From NCBI GenBank assembly GCA_036250195.1, contig JAVHZZ010000003.1, positions 82,423,418-82,487,417 of the forward strand: a DNA stretch of 64,000 nt, written 5' to 3'. Positions 44,035-57,131 of the stretch are shown piece by piece (the first letter of the stretch is position 1; every line of letters begins with the position of its first letter). Below the pieces are notes generated by a model. The model was not told the DNA's origin. It made no database searches and saw nothing but the letters and a program-made list of their open reading frames with translations. This stretch comes from Mixophyes australis (lineage: Eukaryota; Chordata; Amphibia; Anura; Limnodynastidae). A program made the translations under genes and the position numbers.

Positions 44035-45921
44035 GATTTCCCTGTCAGTCATCCGCATATTGGAGGACTTCTTTTAAGGATTGTTCTTTTAATTTTAATG
44101 CCAAATTCCACACACTCCCCCCACTCTACCCCTTTCACCTACACTCCCCAATCCACCCTTAATTCATTCTGTCCAGTAACTGAAGACGAAGTCTCTACAT
44201 TCATCTTATCATCTCACCCTACAACCTGAACCCTCGACCCAATTCCCTCCCAACTTCTCCATTCCCTTGCCTCCACTGTATGTCCATCTTTAACTCATCT
44301 CTAACTCACCTCTTCAACCTGTCTCTCTCCACTGACACATTTCCACCCTCCTTTAAACATGCGATCATTTCACTTATTCTAAAGAAACCATCTCTCGATC
44401 CAGCCTCTTTCTCCAACTACCGCCCTATTTCTCTCCTCCCCTTTGCCTCCAAACTACTTGATTGTTTAGTGTACAAATGCTTGTCTCACAGTCTCTCCTC
44501 TCATTCCATTCTCGACTCTCTGCAATTTGGCTACGGTGCACAACATTCCACTGAAACCGCTCTCACAAAAGTAATCGAAGTTCTATTTACTGCAAAGTCT
44601 AAGGGTCATTTCTCCATACTCATTCTCCTAGAACCACTGCTGCTTTTGACACTGTTGATCACCCTCTTCTCCTTCACACCCTTTACTCCACCGGCCTTCA
44701 TGATACAGTTCTTTACTGGTTCACTTCCTACCTATCAAACCGCTCCTTTAGTGTTTCTACCTCTGGCACATCCTCCCCTCCACTCCCTCTATCTGTTGGG
44801 ATCCCACAAGGCTCTGTTCTTGGCTCTTTACTTTTTTCATTGTACACCTCTTTTTTTGTGGCACTAATTTGCTCATTCGGCCTCCAGTACCACTTCTACA
44901 CTGATGACACCCAAATCTATATCTCTTTCCCTGACCTCTCCCCTTCTGTACTATCTCATGTAGCCAACTGTCATTTAGCTCTCTCAACATGGATGTCTCA
45001 ATGTTACCTAAAGCTCAATATATCTAAAACAGAGCTTATTATCTTCCCTCCTGCCAGAGTCACCACCTGCCCTCAAATCTCCCTCACTGTTATTAACAAC
45101 ATGATTCCCTCAGCCTCCCAAGCCAGCTGCCTTGGTGCCCTCTTCTGTATTCCTTATATCCATATTTTCTCCCAGTCCTGTCGATTCCACCTTAAAAACA
45201 TTGCCAGAATACACCCTTTTCTTACTCAACATGCTACCAAAATTCTTATCCCTTCTCTCTTCATCTCTCGTCTTGACTACCACAACCTCCTGCTGTCTGG
45301 CATTGCTGACACCCATATATCCACACTTCAATCCATCTTAAGTGCTGCTGCAAGACTGATCTTCCTCTCTCACTGCTACACATCTGCTACAAATCCCTAC
45401 ACTGGCTCCCTGTGTCCTCCAGAATCAAATTCAAATTACTCACCCTTACCTACAAAGCCCTAAACAACACCACCCCTTCTTCATACATCTCAAATCTCAT
45501 ATAAAAATGCTATCCCTCTCGCCCTCTTAGATCTACCTCTGACCTGTGCCTTGTCTCGTCTTTGATGACCACCTCTCACTCCAGCCTACAGGAATTCTCT
45601 TGCAATGCTCTTCACTTATGGAGTATGGAGTTCCATACCACGCCCAATCAGGCTTTCTCACAGCCTTCAAATCTTTAGACGTTCTCTAAAAACCCATCTC
45701 TTTTTTTTAAAGCTTGCGTTATCCCTGATGAAACTATTTACACTAATACACCCTCACAACTGTCCCAATCTCTATTCTACGCCACACTTTCTCCTCTTGT
45801 TTCAGCTGTGCCCTCTTCCACTTAGAATGTAAGCTCTCTAATGAGCAGGGGGCCCTTCTTACCCTTTGTTTTCATGTCTGTATTTATTTTGTTTGCCTTG
45901 TATGTCCTTGTTTTACTCTCC

Positions 45922-45953
<32 letters not shown>

Positions 45954-45955
45954 GG
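44035..45955 (+). mobile_element. L2-group LINE, degraded reverse transcriptase
   Basis: Broken frames give reverse-transcriptase blocks in order: FPPSFKHAIISLILKKPSLD and NYRPISLLPFASKLL (44340-44465), then QFGYGAQHSTETAL (about 44525-44566). Next is the YxDD-type box as [12 protein letters not shown] (about 44898-44933), then [14 protein letters not shown] (about 45010-45050). The 3' region (45605-45850) matches the usual end of this LINE group, with GTAAGCTCTCTAATGAGCAG. It finishes in (TAA)n at 45927-45952, the simple-repeat tail of L2-like elements. Frameshifts near 44640, 44860 and 45140 prevent expression. Confidence 0.85.
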
Positions 45956-48900
45956 GTTGTCATTATATTTTTGAAAGAATACATTTAAACTACTGTAGGC
46001 TGTTAGCTTGGAAGAAGCATCCAGCCCAGTGCAGAGGTATAATAGGGGGTACGCCATCTACAGAGCCCAGGGGTGAGGGGGATTGGCAATGATGAGTCAA
46101 CCCCCCGCACCCCATGAGATATCTAAAAAATGAAACCAATGGATTTTTGAGGTACAACCCAACCAAGCGGTTTAAATATCAATAAATTTCAATTGCTTTA
46201 TTAGGAGTTCTTGATTTGTTTATTGTGTCTAATATTTGTTTTTTATGTTTATGTTGTTCACAGTACATTGATTTATGCAAATGAATGCAGAAACTATACA
46301 TTACTTCACGCTGGGTAGCCTATAAGCAAATCAGAAGGTATGACATGTTAACAGTCTCTCCTTTGCTGTGGTGGAAGATAATACGCTTGTTTCAACACAA
46401 TACATTGTTTTTCTAGTTAGTTTGCATTTAATATGATGCAATAAAGATTTAATTGAAATTAGTGATATATACTGACCTGTAACAGTTCTAGAAATTTAAA
46501 GCTTAGAGTTAGTTTAAAAATTTCCCATAAGGTTCTAGTCACACCTCCAGCTATTCACGCAGGTTTACCACAAACAAAACCACTGTTGGAGTCTATAAAA
46601 GAATAAAATAAATGGCATCCAGTGTTTGTGTTCCCATTGTGCATTGTGGAGTGTTATGGTGCATTTATTCAGATTTCATAAAAAGACAAACGTTTGTGTA
46701 TTTAGAATGGTAAAAGGTAGCTTTCCAAAAGATGAGTAAGGAAAAATAAAAAGGCTTTTGAAACCTATTCAAAGTTTTACACACAGATGGGGTATGTTTC
46801 GTTTAGATGAACAATGTGATGGAGTGCCTGCCACTTCTCTTGTGTACCTATGGAGCCAGCTGGGTATGACAGTACAATCTGCCACATAAGGTCTATCTAG
46901 TTTTCACTGTACTACCGAATAAGAAAATTCAAGGGTCCTAATGCATGTAACTGCATTTGGTATCAGTGGCCTGAAAAAAAATCTATAGTTTAATACAAAA
47001 CAAAAGTTGTGGTGAAAGTACCAAAGGGTAAGTATACAGGATGGAGATTAGTACTAAGCTTTAAATTAACCTTGCCCATAATATAAATGCACCAGACCAT
47101 ACACTTGTAAGGTTAATATTTGTTTATGTACTTATGGTCTTTGTGTTACGTCAATTACACAATAACGTTTCATGCTGTGCTTAAGTTCAAATTATTTTAA
47201 ATTGGGATTTGGACCATAGAAAACAATAGAGAACAATAATACCATTGTGTGTCTCTCTTGCAAGTAGAACAATGATTGACAGTTTTTTTGTTTTTTTTAA
47301 TAACAAAAAACTATGTAACATTATACAGTATTTCCTTCACTGTTAATAGTATAAAGGTGTCCTCTATTGGTCATTTAAATTATTGCCGTTTCTTTTAATT
47401 CCAGTTCAGTAGAAGAGATGAACAAAAGTTTTGCCTCGTTGTGCATTTGGTTGCAGAACTTCATACATTTCTCTGGTGGAATTTGCTCTTCTAACATTTT
47501 TGTTTCATCCAGATTTCTCTCTTATATGCTACATTCTGCAACATGATGTATGATGTAGGTTCATGTGCAAGGCGAGAAAAAGATAAAAAATTATATTGAG
47601 AAGGAGAAGAGAGCGAGGAAAAGACAGGAAGAAGGAGAGGGTGAGAGAGAGAGAGAAAAATAAAACAAAACAGTTTTCCAAACCTTTTAAGAGAGCTAGT
47701 CCTAGTAGGCCGTTTAAATTGGGTCTTTGACATCTGCAGACATGTCATCAGCAGACATGCAGTAGAACTTCTCTGGTACTGTCACAGGGATTAATATGTC
47801 AAATGGCTAAAGAATGCTTTGACAGTTCCTCATCCTGCACTGTTGGTGTCTCCTCTAAAAACAGTGCGAATTCCAGATACAACAACTACTGTAAGTAATG
47901 CTGAAGGCGACCTAAACCTTCTCAAGCTGCACTCTGCCGCAACCTGTTGTCCTAAAGGCTCCACAACACTGTGGGCTAAATGTATCTGTGTTATTGTAAA
48001 TTTGCTGATTATCTTCCACTTTTGCCTTCATGATTTAAATTAGCAATGCCTAGCACGTGGGATCGGTAAACATTTATTTTCCAATACCATATACTGAGTT
48101 TTGTTGTTTTAAATCCTGCTGGCAAAATCGCGAAAATTGACGATTTTAGAGCGGCAACTGGCAACACAGAAGCTGTAGTGCCCAGGTCTGGATTAGGATT
48201 TATGGGGCCTAGTAACATGGAATTGTGTGTGTGTGGGTGGGGAAGGGGGGGGGGGGGGGGGGGGCATCCCCATTTATTCTAGAAGTGCTGTGTGTCCAGC
48301 TAGAGGTGGGGTGATAATCCAGCTTAATAAACTAGGGATCCTAGGGATGGACATGAGTGCATTTTATACAGTATATTTCTAAATGCGCGCAAGACTGAGA
48401 TCAGCATTTCCTTGAAGATTAATTGCAGGCAGCATAAATTCCCAATGTTTTGCCATTGCTTAGTATGTTGGAAGGCCCCTTCCGGCAGCCAGGAATGTGT
48501 CAATGCTTGCTTATGGCCTTTAGTTGATCATTAAGCCGCACAACCATGACTTAACATATTTAGAATACTATTCAATCTGGTGGGGACCTCTAATCTGTGC
48601 AATGGCAAATTCATCCTAACCCTAAGTGTATGTGACATGTTCTAGGCTGTAGAATCCATTAAAGTGAGAGCAGATATTACATGCCACCAACAAAATCTGA
48701 AGCACTGTATGCCTATGGAACGGAGAGGATTTATGTCAGCCATGGGGATAATGACTGTGGAGAAAATTGCAAGCTAACCTGATCCAATAACATCACTGTC
48801 ACCCTCAGTATCATCACCTCCCCACATTGTAATTAACATTACGGTGGTAAAAACTCACATATAAATCCTATTTTCCCCCATGATGGAAAAAATTACAATA

Positions 48901-49639
48901 TGAATAATTAACTCCAAAGGAGTGAGTACTTTTATTGGCACTGTACTGTGTATAACAAATAAAGTGAAACTATACCCGTAATATAAATTGGTATGTTAAA
49001 CAGCCATTGAAATGAATGTTCAAAAGAGCACAAAGCATATCTATTGTACATTTGTACTATAAATTTGTTTTAACTGTAGTGCAAAAAAAATTTAAGCTAA
49101 ACAGTTTCATTGATGCTTCTGAAACCAACCTGTTCATGGCACCCATACAAGATGACACATGTCTTAGCATATGCCATTGAACACAGCTTTGCTATTTGTA
49201 AGTACTTGCCTTTGTTTGTGAAACATGCTTGCCTTTACTTTCTTATTGTAAATATTGTATAGATGCAGGTTGCTTCAAGAACAGCCCCTGCAGCTACAAC
49301 AGAACTTTCTCCTACCGATCTCATCTAATGCTCCTTATTCCTATTAATCAAGATGTCATCAATCAGTATTATTATGGTTAAATATAAGGCACACCAATAT
49401 TCTGGAGAGGGGATATAAAGCATAATATAAGGAATATATAAACATACCAAGCAAAAATACAGAACAGACATAAGTATAATACTGAATATACAAGACACAT
49501 AATGCAATAATGCAAAGCTTAAGCAAAATACATAAAACACAATAGTATAACAAGCTATGTACATTACAAACAAAATGGGTAATACAGAACACACAAGAAC
49601 CACAATACAAGGAGCCACCAACAGACAAGGTGACAGGAG
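45956..49639. other. Intergenic sequence with minor simple repeats
   Basis: No gene recognised in 3.7 kb. A 20-base G run is at 48245-48264. At about 48913-48948, ACTCCAAAGGAGTGAGTACT and TTTTATTGGCACTGTA look like the right terminal repeat of a Tc1/mariner element whose remainder is gone. Confidence 0.45.
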
Positions 49640-50333
49640 AAAACAGGGTTATTCTAGTGAGAGCTTACTATCTCATGGGGACTGATGAGGCTGAGATAAA
49701 AGGAGTGGGTGCAACACAGTAGATCAAAGATAGACTGGGTCACATACAGTAAAATTAGTTGGGCAATAGAGAGCCAGTGTAAGGACTGGCAGAGAAGGGA
49801 GGTAGAGCTGAAGCAGCAGGTGAGGAAAATCAATCTCGCAGTGGCATTTTGGATGGAGGATTGAAGGAGAGGGAGGAATGAAAGGATAACGCCAAAGCAT
49901 CGGACTTGAGGGACAGAAAGGAGGGTAGTGTTATTAACAAAAATAAAGAGGGGGAGGGGGGAGAACCCTGGAAGGGGGATGACAATAAGTTCAGTCTTGG
50001 AAATATTGACTTTAAGAAAGCGCTGGGACATCAAAGATGAGATGGCTGAGAGACAGCGGGAGACAGGAGGCAGGCAGGGGATCAAAGATCAAATTGGGTA
50101 TCATCAGCATAGAGGTGGTACTGGTGGCCAAAGAAGCGGTTGAGGACACCAAGGGAGAAGGTGTAGAGGAAGAAGGGGCCAAGAACATAACCTTGGGGAA
50201 CGCCGACAAGTAATGGAAGAGGGGGGGGGGGGATGTGGAGTCATGTGTAAAGACTGAGAAGGAGTGGTTGGTTAGGTAAGACGAAAACTAGAAGAGGACA
50301 GTGTTACAGAGGCCTATGAATCTGAGAGTTTGC
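49640..50333 (-). mobile_element. L2-group LINE fragment
   Basis: On the minus strand 50085-49654 encodes [16 protein letters not shown], the same block as [14 protein letters not shown] in the LINE at 44035-45955, followed by its C-terminal continuation (SLHWLSIAQL). Further upstream (50209-50012) a [13 protein letters not shown] and TTSMLMI segment corresponds to the catalytic region. Interrupted frames; 5'-truncated where it meets the Tc1 element at about 50334. Confidence 0.75.
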
Positions 50334-51257
50334 AAAAGGAGTGAGCACGCACAGTGAGGTGAAGACTTTTGTAGGATGGCCTGGTGTCAAAAAAGCCAGA
50401 AAAGAAGCTACTACTCTCTCCAGGAAAAACATCAGGGACAGACTGACATTCTGCAAAAGGTACAGGGTTTGGACTGCTGAGGACTGGGGTAAAGTCATTT
50501 TCTCTGATGAATCCCCTTTCAGATTGTGTGGGGCATCTGGAAAAACAATTGTCTGGAGAAGGAAATGTGAGCACTACCATCAGTCCTGTGTCATGCTAAC
50601 AGTAAAGCATCCTGAGACCATTCATATGTGGGGTTGCTTCTCAGTCCAAGGGAGTGGGCTCACTCACAATTTTACCTAAGAACACAGCCAGGAATATAGA
50701 GTGATACCAAAACATCCTCCAAGAGCAACTTCTCCCAACCATCCAAGAACAGTTTGGTGATGAACAATGCCTTTTTCAGTATGATGGAGCAAATTTCCAT
50801 AAGGCAAAAGTGATAACTAAGTGGATTTGGGATCAAAACATCAAAATTTTGGGTCCATGGTTAGGAAACTCCCTAGACCTTAATCCCATTGAGAACTTGT
50901 GGTCAATCCTCAAAAGGCGGGTGTATAAGCAAAAACCCACAATGTCTGACAAACTCCAAGCATTGATTAGGCAAGAATGGGCGGTTATCAGTCTGTATGT
51001 GGCCCAGAAGTTGATTGACAGTATGCCAGGGCAAATTGCAGAGGTCTTCAAAAGAAGGGTCAACACTGCAAATATTGACTCTTTGCATAAACCTAATGTA
51101 ATTGTCAATACAAGCTTTTCACACTTATGAAATTCTTGTAATTTTACTTTAGTATACCATAGCAACATCTGACAAAAAGGTCTAAAAGCACTGAAGCAGC
51201 AAAGTTTGTGAAAAACAATACTTGTGTCATTCTTAAAACGTTTGGCCATGACTGTAG
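50334..51257 (+). mobile_element. Tc1-type transposon, 5'-truncated
   Basis: The sequence enters within the transposase (KARKEATTLSRKNIRDRLTF) and runs through WGKVIFSDESPFRL, VMLTVKHPETIHMWGCFS, a broken middle, and NSLDLNPIENLWSILKRRV, so the catalytic region is recognisable. Frameshifts occur near 50680-50810. The 3' terminal repeat ends TTTGGCCATGACTGTA at 51257. The left half, including the DNA-binding domain and left terminal repeat, is missing. A different Tc1 lineage from the copy at 24643-26118. Confidence 0.9.
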
Positions 51258-52796
51258 ATGCTTAAGAATATATGTTCTAGTATCCTGGTCTCCTGATATT
51301 TTATACTCTTCGTACTCATTATTGGAATCCTATACGATTTGAATTTACTGTTTGATGCGCCTTGCCACTTACCTGCATTCTGGATTAAATCTCAAAATAT
51401 TTTGTGAGCATGTTTTTAAATAGTAACATCATCCTAAATCACAGGTCTTCAGGTAAACTTGTTACAGAATGACCAGGTCACAATTAAACTGTCCACAAGA
51501 AGATAAAGGTCAAAACATGGAGGATTTGTAGTCTGCTGTCCCATGTGTATCTAAGACCACTTGCTAATAGGATAGGGAAAAATAGGCTCCAGAAGCCGTC
51601 TGTGCAAAAACAACTATGCAAAACAACTTACATATATCTTGGAATACTCCTCTGGTGAATCTAAACATTTTGAGAACACTTTGCAGCAGTGTGTTGAATT
51701 TTTATACACTTACACAGATATTATTCTGATATATGATTAATTTATTATATGATTAAGTGGTTTTCAGGGCAAGCTTCAGGAAAAGTCCATTCCAAAGTAA
51801 AAAAGTTCTTTACTTTCTAATGACATATATGACTTTGAATGAGAAATGTGGATCTTCTGAATGCAATCATTTTAATGTTGACTGCAAATACCCATCTGCT
51901 TCTTATTTGTCAGCCAAAGTTTCTTCCCTTTCTACCAAGCCCGCAATTGCTGTGAGCAACTATGATGTTTCTCAGTCTACTGCAGTTCTGGATTTAAGTC
52001 AGTTCTGTTTCTGCCTAAGATGCTTCCCTTCCAAATGTTTCTAAATATCATGGTAATAAGAGCAGAAAAAAAAGTGTCTCAATAGTCTTATGTTTATAGA
52101 AATCAACCAGTGCCTATTCCAGTGAGTCTTTGCAACTGTGACAAATATATAGGGATAAAAAATCCTGTCAAGTGCACTTAACCATTTAAATACAGATAAT
52201 GAAATAAATCATAAAACATTAAATTCAATGTTGTAGTTGCTCGATTCCCTGCCAGTAAAAGATCAACCTGTAGATAAGGATATAGAAAACAAAACAAGAG
52301 CGAATATAGTACAGTAACCTAAGATACCTGTAATGAATTACTAGATAAAAACTGCATACTTTATTCATTCTATGGGGAGACCAATCTAGGTTGGAATGTG
52401 TCATTTTTCCCAAAGTGTACTCTCACGCCAAGTCTTAAACTAGTAAGTTAGTGACTCTGGCTTTATCTCCCATTTTCTTTCTGAAACTTATTTGTGCAAC
52501 TTATTTTGTATGTCTTGTTATTAACTGTTTTGTATTTTAAGCCTTGGAAACATTTTTCGAATTAAATACATTTAATCTAGCATATTCTCCGTGCTTCTTT
52601 GAGAACTTATGAAGCCAAGTGAGGCTCATGCTACATGTGTATGTGATTTAAGTGTGACACATTAATAAGTGGTTGTGGTGAACGTAAGATCTCTATAGTA
52701 AATCCTTTGTGGTGGCATAAAAGGTGTATTCATTGGTAAGTGACTAAGGTGACTCGTCACGGCCAGCTGTTTCCGATTGCTGGGTGTTCGTGACAA
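51258..52796. other. Intergenic sequence, nothing recognised
   Basis: No gene or repeat ends seen; the 95-codon plus frame at 51757-52044 has no known domain. Confidence 0.4.
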
Positions 52797-52952
52797 ACTG
52801 CATGGCGACTTAGTGGTTATCACTTCTGCCTCACAGCACTGGGGTCATGAGTTCGAAGCCCAACCATGTGTGGAGTTTTTATGTTCTCCCCGTGTTTGTG
52901 TGGGTTTCCTCTGGGTGCTCCAGTTTCCTCCCACACTCCAAAAACATCAAAT
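52797..52952 (+). mobile_element. SINE head fragment
   Basis: Matches the 5' half of the SINE at 7613-7936: CGACTTAGTGGTTATCAC, GGGGTCATGAGTTCGAAGCC (B box) and GTGGGTTTCCTCTGGGTGC. The L2-like tail is absent. Confidence 0.8.
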
Positions 52953-53904
52953 TCCCCAGTATGGATTCATGTGTGCAAAGATAAATTTTATGCAATGCAG
53001 AAATAAAACGCCTACATAAGTAAAACATATAGTTCTTATTTGGACCAGTAAGCCACTTGCTGGAGTATGGATGTGCTGCTGCTTCTGCACTCAACATGCT
53101 TCTGGACCCACATTCGGAACCGGAAGAGACTTGTAGGAAACTCAGTGACGCATTTCCAACTACACTTAAGACTGGAAGCTGGAGATACCGCAGGCCACCT
53201 TACAGTTTTCTTTATGCTACTTTATCAGCAATGTTTATCCATTAATGTGTGTTTGCTGCTATACACACAAATATATATGTAATTTGTAACGGTAACAATT
53301 TTAACTACTGAAGACACTCGTATGAGATACCTTATTTAATTCAAATTGCCAAACATGGTTTTTTTCAAAAATGTTTTTTTATTGGTAAAAAAAACAACAA
53401 AACACATTCTTCTGGCAGTTAAAACTTTTCCCCCATTGTCAAAGTAAGATTCACAGAATGGAATATGATACATCAACTGACATTTTATATAAGACAAATG
53501 ATGGACACATCTGGGAAAAGTCTTGCTGTTATATACAGTCAAATTTTGTTCTCAATAGCAGTTATGGTTTTTTTTTTTTTTTTTTAAGACAAATGAAACT
53601 TTTAACAATGATGTGTATTAAACTTTATTATAGTCTTGAAGTCATGTTTAAAGTTAAACCACTTTAACAGTTAAAACATTTATTGCACAGCACAATGAAA
53701 CATGAAACAAACCAGCTATTGGGATCCAACACACTGAAGCCACTGGTTGTCCAACCTGCCCCATTTCATCTTATCAGAATGCACTACACCCAGCTTTCCC
53801 ATGTTGAATTTGAATGAAATTATGTTGCGTTTTTTATTTTTTGGTTTTGTGTTGGTGTATTTGACTGCAGAAGGAGCTAAAGTGGGTGGGGTTAGGGAAT
53901 AATT
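52953..53904. other. Intergenic sequence, nothing recognised
   Basis: AT-rich with a T18-type run near 53569-53585; no gene recognised. Confidence 0.4.
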
Positions 53905-54189
53905 CATACTTGCCAACTCTCCCGGAATGTCCGGGAGACTCCCGAAATTCGGGACGGTCTCACGGACTCCCAGGAGAGCTGGCAAATCTCACGCATCCCG
54001 CAATTGCGGGGCTAAAATGACGCGATTTACAGCGATTCGCGTCATTTTGGCCCCGCTCCCTGTGACAAAACGGCATATTTGTCACGAGGGGTGGGGCCAA
54101 AATGACACGATTGGCCGCGCCCCTGCCCCCTCCCGCCCTCTAGACACACCCCTCTCCCAGATACGACTTGCCAAATGTAGGCAAGTATG
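53905..54189. mobile_element. DNA-transposon derivative, CATACTTGCCAACTCTCCC
   Basis: Inverted termini CATACTTGCC and GGCAAGTATG frame a CpG-rich interior (ATGTCCGGGAGACTCCCG, GAAATTCGGGACGGTC, a GTCATTTTGGCCCCGC-type inverted pair). Flanking 8-mers GAATAATT and GCATAATG match at six of eight positions, so a decayed hAT duplication is possible. An opposite-orientation relative lies at 62380-62671. Confidence 0.65.
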
Positions 54190-56199
54190 GCATAATGTAG
54201 CCAAAGTATTAGAATGTTGACATCTTCAGAAGGTTTAAACTCGGTCAACTCCTACGTGTCCATGTGTATGTAAGTTTGCTGTGGGAGAGGCTAGGCCAAT
54301 GTACAGCCAATCAGAGCATCTGAATATCACTTAATCTGCTTTTGTTAAACTGTTGAACTAGGGTTGCTGTGCCAAATGCACCTATATAGGAGTTCAAACA
54401 GCTTGTTTTTAATTTTTAATAAATTCAATCCAGGTTCTGCAATGAGAAAATCAGGAGCAGAACATTGTGTACTGGGTGAAATGGGTATTGTTGGAGGGTC
54501 TGTAGCAATAATAGTTAAACAGATTAAAAGTAAATAGGAAAAAGCACAAAACATTTCATATAGAAAAGCAAGCACGTAAAAAAACCAACACACATTCCAG
54601 AGAAATAACATAAGACAACAAACATGTTTCACAAGTGTAATTTAAGTACCTGTAGATTCACAATCTATGGCTCTCGCAGCAGCTTTTGTTGAACTATAAC
54701 TCCCAGTATGCTGGCAGAAAAAGCCACAGGCTGACTATCTCTAGTCAAGTATCAATAACTAGTCCTTAAAAATATGGGCTAGCAGTAAAGGACGGATGAT
54801 GAGAAGCCTCAATACATTCATCATACAATTTTATTTTACGTACCACCATTTACACAGTAAAATGTAAGGACTTGGAAGAAAAATCCTGTCTTTTTAGTTA
54901 AATATGACATGTTAGCAATTAAACAGGTCATGTTCTGAATGATATTTTATGTAGAGTACACTTACATCCTTTCTTGAAATAATAAAAAGAAGTGTCCTGC
55001 TTAATTCACAGTACATTGAATAGTTGGATGGATGACGTTGAGAATGGAGTGCAAATATAGTATAACTATGATATCTTACAATGCTCTCAATTGGATTTAG
55101 AGTGTACAATGATGCATCTATAGTGCCCTCTACTGGTAAAAACTTTTACAACAGTCATAACCAGAAATCACAAGCAAAAGCCAGAGATAATGTGGCATTG
55201 GAGCATCATTAAGCTGCCTCATGTCTACTATTTTCTTATAGTATCAAATTTACTATCCACCAGTATCTACAGGTTACACAGCAATTAACCTGATATATAA
55301 AATATCTATAAAAAAATACAGAAAGAGGCACTATTTATGGAATACACAAAAGTCATCATACTGTAAGTGAACTCTTTTGAAGTGAAGCTCAGATTTCAGT
55401 GAGCTAATAGGCCGGACATTCTGAAAACACATATCGATGACATGACTGGAATGAATGTTGCATGCAGCATTTGTATATTGTGTCACTTCTCCTGTGACAG
55501 GAACTCTGTGCTTACACTGTCTACTCAGTGCAGACAAATACGTGTCAAGTAATGAAGGCTAAAATAAATGGCTAAACAATGGGCAAGAGTCTCTAATGTC
55601 TACAAAATCATTTCAATCTAAGCTGTTGTACAGCTTAAATTCAGCATAAGGAATTTAACAGGATATTACATTTTACTTCACATAACACCAATATCTGAAC
55701 TGGCATAAAGTGAAGTAAGGCTCTAGTTGGTGTTCAACTAATTTGGGATCAAGGGATATGTAGTTTAACGTAAGGCGAGGTTGCCCAGTTCTGGCTTAGG
55801 CCTGTCATACAACACCAATTTAACAATGTAAATAAAACAGCACACAATATAGGCATGTAGGTGGTCAATACATTCTTAAAAATTGTCCTGCGTAAGAATA
55901 CATTACAATTAACATAATGCATATTCTATGCCTGAGGCCTTCAAAACAAGGCTGGGCCTTCTTCCTTTAATCACTGGTGTTAAGTAGCGCGGTGTTGTCT
56001 ACAGGGATGAAACGGCATGGCAGACACATTGTTTATTGGTCAGCTTAGATGTGGTTTGTGCTGTCAATATAAACGTGTAACACAGAGCAGAGCCCAAGTC
56101 ACATGCGGATGTCTTTTATTTGCCATGCTACTTGATCCATGAAGAATGCTCACGTTGATGTTAAAATTAATTCAAACATTTATCATCACATATTCCACT
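54190..56199 (-). other. PXYLP1 3' flank / likely 3' UTR
   Basis: Sequence downstream of the PXYLP1 stop codon. AATAAA on the minus strand (TTTATT at 56115-56120 in plus orientation) is the first poly(A)-signal candidate, with others further on; the true end cannot be fixed. No other gene recognised. Confidence 0.4.
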
Positions 56200-57131
56200 T
56201 TAAAACAACCTTTGATGACATGCGTCATAATAACTGGTACTATTAAGGGATGAGAACATTTCTTTCTTAACAAAGTTAACAAATTTTCCAAGGGGGCAAA
56301 GAGGCTGGTTTGAGCGCCTCTCGTGTTCTCTGCAAAAAGAGGTCTGAAAAGTGACGTCCTCCCCATTATACAGAACTCGGACATAGTGTTTGTTTTTATT
56401 GTCAGAGTTTTGCCACAGTTCAAAGACCAAGCGAGCAGCAAACCGGGGGAACCTGGCTTCAGTGAGACCAATGGCGCTGAGGATTGGGGAGAGAGTCACG
56501 TCATGGGCGGAGTATAAGGCAAACACTTCATCCTTTTTGCCTGCTGCTATTCGCTGCATTCGGTTGACGGTCTGGTTTAAGAGGGGGTGGGTTGCCAGTA
56601 GTGCATACTTGTAATAAAGCTGCTTTTCATGCCTTTCCCTCTCGTCCTCTATCTGATGTGACTTAATGACCTTAAAGTGCTCAATATCAATACACCCATT
56701 CTTGGTACATGGGAAAGTTATATTGTGGCAAAAATGGCACAACAGTGAGTCAATGGGGTTGGATGCTCTTAACTGCCGAGTGGGGACCCCGACCACCTTG
56801 GCCATATTAATGTAGGTTTTCTCCAGCTGGGTGTTTCTCACTCGGTAGCTGTACTGGCGACGCTGCTCTTCTTCCAGGTAGTGGTTCCTCATAGGACAAT
56901 CACAGTGACCAGAGCAGAATATACTGCTCCACTGGTGTTTAATATTTATCTTTTTCCAGTCAAAGTCAGGTAGGAAGCTGTAGAGCAAGGTCAGACCACT
57001 TTGCAGCGTCCTGCTCTTTCCAGTGGATTCAAAGTAAAGGTGCTTTGTGTCCCAGTCACTTGGCAGCAGTCTGTGTTTCTTTAAATAGTGTTCTCTTAGA
57101 ATCTGTCCGTTCAGTAGATGCTGAACAACAC
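56200..57131 (-). CDS. PXYLP1: 2-phosphoxylose phosphatase, terminal coding exon
   Basis: The exon starts after the acceptor ATATTGCAG (AG at 57133-57132) and ends with TAA at 56202-56200, giving about 309 residues from VVQHLLNGQILREH to YYDACHQRLF. I recognise the PXYLP1 (ACPL2) C-terminal two thirds, including TGKSRTLQSGL, FLPDFDWKK and NPIDSLLCHFCHN, and the late catalytic pair SAHDVTLSP, where His-Asp completes the histidine acid phosphatase site. Human PXYLP1 recalled from memory looks roughly 70% identical. The enzyme removes the 2-O-phosphate from xylose in the proteoglycan linker in the Golgi, permitting chain extension (known for the family). The frame is intact, so the copy looks functional. 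A PXYLP1-like paralog is the alternative. Confidence 0.92.

Noticed and set aside
49325..49628. Two hydrophobic minus-strand frames of 89-98 codons
   Set aside because: They arise from an ATA/CATA-rich low-complexity stretch; tyrosine, cysteine and isoleucine dominate and no membrane-protein family is recognised.
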